Source of the DNA: JBKPDV01 sp046728075
Lineage (GTDB): Bacteria; Acidobacteriota; Thermoanaerobaculia; UBA5066; Gp7-AA6
Assembly: GCA_046728075.1 (NCBI GenBank)
Contig: JBKPDV010000055.1
Location: 1-17,417 of the forward strand
DNA: 17,417 bases
Direction of reading: 5' to 3'
A program made the translations under genes and the position numbers. Shown here one piece after another: positions 15,643 through 17,417 of the stretch; the stretch's first letter is position 1, and each line of letters starts with the position of its first letter. The notes under the pieces are model-generated. The model was not told the DNA's origin. It worked only from the letters and a program-made list of their open reading frames with translations, and did not search any database.

Positions 15643-15685
15643 TGCCGCTCGAAGCCCCGGCGGAAACTCGCGCCCAACTGTCGAA

Positions 15686-15691
15686 TAGAAT
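15686..15691 (+). promoter_or_regulatory. Candidate yajQ -10 element
   Basis: TAGAAT ends 7 nt before the yajQ ATG and is followed by a run of six C and two A. Transcription initiated here would begin at or next to the ATG, giving a leaderless mRNA. No convincing -35 hexamer was found at the usual distance, and there is no Shine-Dalgarno sequence. Confidence 0.45.
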
Positions 15692-15698
15692 CCCCCCA

Positions 15699-16196
15699 AT
15701 GGCCCAGGAATTCTCCTTCGACGCCGTCAGCAAGGTGGATCTGCAAGAGGTTTCCAACGCCGTCCAACAGGCGACCAAGGAGATCACGACACGGTTCGAC
15801 TTCCGCGGCAGCGCGTCGAAGATCGAATGGAACGAGAAGGAGCTGACACTGACGCTCGTTTCCGACGATGCGCACAAGTTGAAGTCGGTCGTCGACATCC
15901 TGGAGGGCCGGCTCGTCAAGCGCGGCATCGCCATCAAGGCGCTCGACTTCGGCAAGGTCGAGGACGCCGCGGGGGCAACGGTGCGCCAGGAAGTCAAGGT
16001 TCAGCAGGGAATTCCGTCGGAGAAAGCCAAAGAGATCGTCAAGGCGATCAAGGAGCGGAAGTTCAAGGTCCAGGCCTCCATCCAGGCGGACCAGGTTCGG
16101 ATCTCCGGGCGCAACAAGGACGACCTGCAAGCGGTCATGGCATTGCTGAGAGCGGGAGACTTCGGCGTGCCGCTCCAGTTCACGAACTATCGGTGA
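15699..16196 (+). CDS. yajQ: YajQ family nucleotide-binding protein (UPF0234)
   Basis: This 165-residue protein spans the whole family, with two ferredoxin-like halves. Recognisable blocks are MAQEFSFDAVSKVDLQEVSN at the start, ITTRFDFRGSASKIEW, LKSVVDILEGRLVKRGI, VRQEVKVQQGIPSEKAKEIV, IKERKFKVQASIQADQVRIS, GRNKDDLQAVM and the C-terminal PLQFTNYR. YajQ-type proteins bind nucleotides, and in Xanthomonas a member binds cyclic di-GMP and alters transcription; the role here is not visible. The frame extends 19 codons upstream, but the family N-terminus begins at the ATG at 15699. No Shine-Dalgarno sequence is present and a -10-like TAGAAT lies 7 nt upstream. Its stop overlaps a possible GTG start of the next gene. 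Confidence 0.95.
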   Translation: MAQEFSFDAVSKVDLQEVSNAVQQATKEITTRFDFRGSASKIEWNEKELTLTLVSDDAHKLKSVVDILEGRLVKRGIAIKALDFGKVEDAAGATVRQEVKVQQGIPSEKAKEIVKAIKERKFKVQASIQADQVRISGRNKDDLQAVMALLRAGDFGVPLQFTNYR

Positions 16197-16204
16197 CGCC
16201 GCCA

Positions 16205-17224
16205 ATGACAGACGCCATGGCCTTTCCACCCCGCCTCTCGAATCCCCGCTTCGCTCGCGCCTACGAGTTGATCGCCGACAAACTGGCGCGCGTCGAGGAG
16301 GAATTGCTGCTCCATTTCCGCTCCCCCATTCCCACGATCGACCGCATCGGAACGTATCTCGCCTCCGGAGGGGGCAAACGAATCCGCCCGGCCCTCCTTC
16401 TGCTGTCCGCCCGGCTGCTCGACTACGAGGAGGGGGAAAAGGACGTTCGCTACGCCACGGTCGTCGAGTTTATTCACACCGCCACCCTCGTCCACGACGA
16501 CATCATCGACGAGGCGCGCCTGCGACGCGGACGCACATCGGCCAACGCGCGATGGGGAAACAACCTGACGGTGCTCTTCGGCGACTACCTCTACACCAAG
16601 TCGATGGGCATCGCGCTCGACGAAGGAGACCTCACGATCCTGAAGGTCCTGTCCGACACGACTCTCTCCATGATCGAAGGAGAGATCATCGCGATCGAGA
16701 AGACGGGAGACATCCACACGACTCGAGAAGACGCTCTCGAGATCATCCGGCGCAAGACCGCCGACCTTTTCTCGGCCGCGTGCCGGCTGCCGGCGCACTT
16801 CGCTCCCCGAGGGGACCTCTTCGCCGCCGAGCGTCTGGCCCAGTACGGGCGCTGCCTGGGAGTGGCGTTCCAGCTGATCGACGACCTTCTCGACTACACC
16901 TCAAGCGAGGAGGCCGTTGGAAAGCCCGTCTTGAACGATCTGCGGGAAGGCAAGCTCACGGTCCCTCTCCTGCTGGCGCTGCCCTCCGCGACGGAGGCCG
17001 AGCGCCGTGCGGTGGCGGCGGTGCTGTCGGAACGGGATTTCAAGAGCGTCGAGCCCGGCGAGATCCTGCGATTAGTCCAGAGAGCCGAGGCTGTCGCGCA
17101 AACCCGGGCACTTGCACGCGACTACGCCGGCGCGGCTCGTGTGGCACTCACGTCGTTTCCCGATTCGCCGGCGAAAGAGGGGCTTCTGCTGGCGACCGAG
17201 TCGGTCATCGACCGGGTCTCCTAG
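16205..17224 (+). CDS. Long-chain polyprenyl diphosphate synthase
   Basis: This trans-isoprenyl diphosphate synthase condenses isopentenyl units onto an allylic primer, giving the side chain of a quinone or a similar lipid. In the 339-residue form it shows GGGKRIRPALLLLS at 55-68, the first aspartate-rich motif DDIID at 98-102, GDYLYTKSM at 126-134, the second motif QLIDDLLDYTS at 223-233 and NDLREGKLTVPLL at 244-256. The residues four and five places before the first motif are small (Thr94, Ala93), which in this family lets chains grow beyond C15, so an IspB/HepT-like long-chain enzyme is likely. The start is uncertain: GTG 16193 overlaps the yajQ stop as GTGA, ATG 16205 is my choice and ATG 16217 is also in frame. 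None has a Shine-Dalgarno sequence. Confidence 0.93.
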   Translation: MTDAMAFPPRLSNPRFARAYELIADKLARVEEELLLHFRSPIPTIDRIGTYLASGGGKRIRPALLLLSARLLDYEEGEKDVRYATVVEFIHTATLVHDDIIDEARLRRGRTSANARWGNNLTVLFGDYLYTKSMGIALDEGDLTILKVLSDTTLSMIEGEIIAIEKTGDIHTTREDALEIIRRKTADLFSAACRLPAHFAPRGDLFAAERLAQYGRCLGVAFQLIDDLLDYTSSEEAVGKPVLNDLREGKLTVPLLLALPSATEAERRAVAAVLSERDFKSVEPGEILRLVQRAEAVAQTRALARDYAGAARVALTSFPDSPAKEGLLLATESVIDRVS

Positions 17225-17266
17225 ACCGTCGCGAGCGCGCATCGAGGGACCTGGGCCTCTCGGCGC

Positions 17267-17310
17267 ACCGGCTCGCGGCTCGGCCAAAGGGCCTCGACCG
17301 CGAGCCTGGT
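17267..17310. other. G+C-rich dyad after the polyprenyl synthase
   Basis: ACCGGCTCGCGG (17267-17278) pairs with CCGCGAGCCTGGT (17298-17310) with one bulged T. Inside, GGCC-AAAG-GGCC (17282-17293) closes the tip. The hairpin starts 43 nt after the stop codon. It has no U-tract. It could be a factor-independent pause, or part of a structured RNA together with the next dyad. Confidence 0.55.
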
Positions 17311-17331
17311 CCCCCGCTGCGTGCTCGCTCC

Positions 17332-17382
17332 CGCGGCGCGCGCCTCCTCCCTCGGTTACTTCGGGAGAGTACGCGCGCCGCG
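17332..17382. other. Second strong dyad near the right edge
   Basis: CGCGGCGCGCG (17332-17342) and CGCGCGCCGCG (17372-17382) are perfect 11-bp reverse complements enclosing 29 nt that contain a smaller CTCCC/GGGAG stem. After it comes AGAGGGGGCAGG and then ATGATG at 17406-17411, which could be the ribosome-binding site and start of a gene beyond the window. Too little is visible to call that gene. The rest of 17225-17417 shows nothing else I can support. Confidence 0.5.
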
Positions 17383-17417
17383 AACCAGAGCTAAGAGGGG
17401 GCAGGATGATGCAGTGC

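Noticed and set aside
17225..17417. tRNA or tmRNA gene in the terminal stretch
   Set aside because: No cloverleaf, no T-arm GTTCGAATC-like sequence and no CCA end were found; only dyads are visible.

Overview
The window is 17.4 kb of high-G+C bacterial chromosome, densely coding, with housekeeping genes and no phage, plasmid or insertion-sequence genes. A Gram-negative (diderm) cell is implied by lolA, by a 934-residue protein that ends like an outer-membrane barrel, and by murB and pgpA. The mix of recA, purH, lolA, MoxR/DUF58/transglutaminase genes, a chimeric LolA-plus-barrel protein and an intergenic repeat whose reverse strand reads CHPERSEGS suggests a member of the Acidobacteriota or a neighbouring phylum. 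That placement is inference; no rRNA gene is present to settle it.

Layout. (1) 24-2021, plus strand: a membrane-bound polyprenyl-phosphate sugar-1-phosphate transferase, then an ankyrin-repeat protein 3 nt behind it. (2) 2106-8792, minus strand: six co-directional genes read from right to left, pgpA, murB, manC, a MoxR-type AAA ATPase, a DUF58 protein and a TgpA-like membrane transglutaminase. They supply phospholipid maturation, peptidoglycan precursor synthesis, GDP-mannose and a MoxR/DUF58/transglutaminase module. (3) 8867-17224, plus strand: recA, divergent from pgpA over a 74-nt shared promoter region, then the outer-membrane chimera, a tusA-like gene, purH, lolA, yajQ and a long-chain polyprenyl diphosphate synthase. 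The envelope theme runs through both strands: lipid carrier (polyprenyl synthase), sugar loading onto the carrier, GDP-mannose, MurB, LolA and the barrel protein.

The most unusual content lies between the genes. Four intergenic gaps, and the two flanks of tusA, carry arms of short tandem repeats. The unit is 7 nt (GTCTAAG type or GTCGGTA type) or 8 nt (GGTTCATC type). Each array is followed by its reverse complement, so every site can fold as a long hairpin built from microsatellite-like units. The arrays often begin exactly at a stop codon. One of them contains the lolA start codon and makes a chain of ATG-AAC-CGA-TGA minigenes joined by ATGA overlaps. In another case the two arms enclose the whole tusA gene. 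No hairpin here has a U-tract. purH and yajQ lack a Shine-Dalgarno sequence and have -10-like hexamers 6-7 nt before the ATG, so they may be leaderless.

I see no tRNA, rRNA, CRISPR array, transposase, integrase or replication origin. The last 193 nt hold two strong G+C-rich dyads but no gene I can support.
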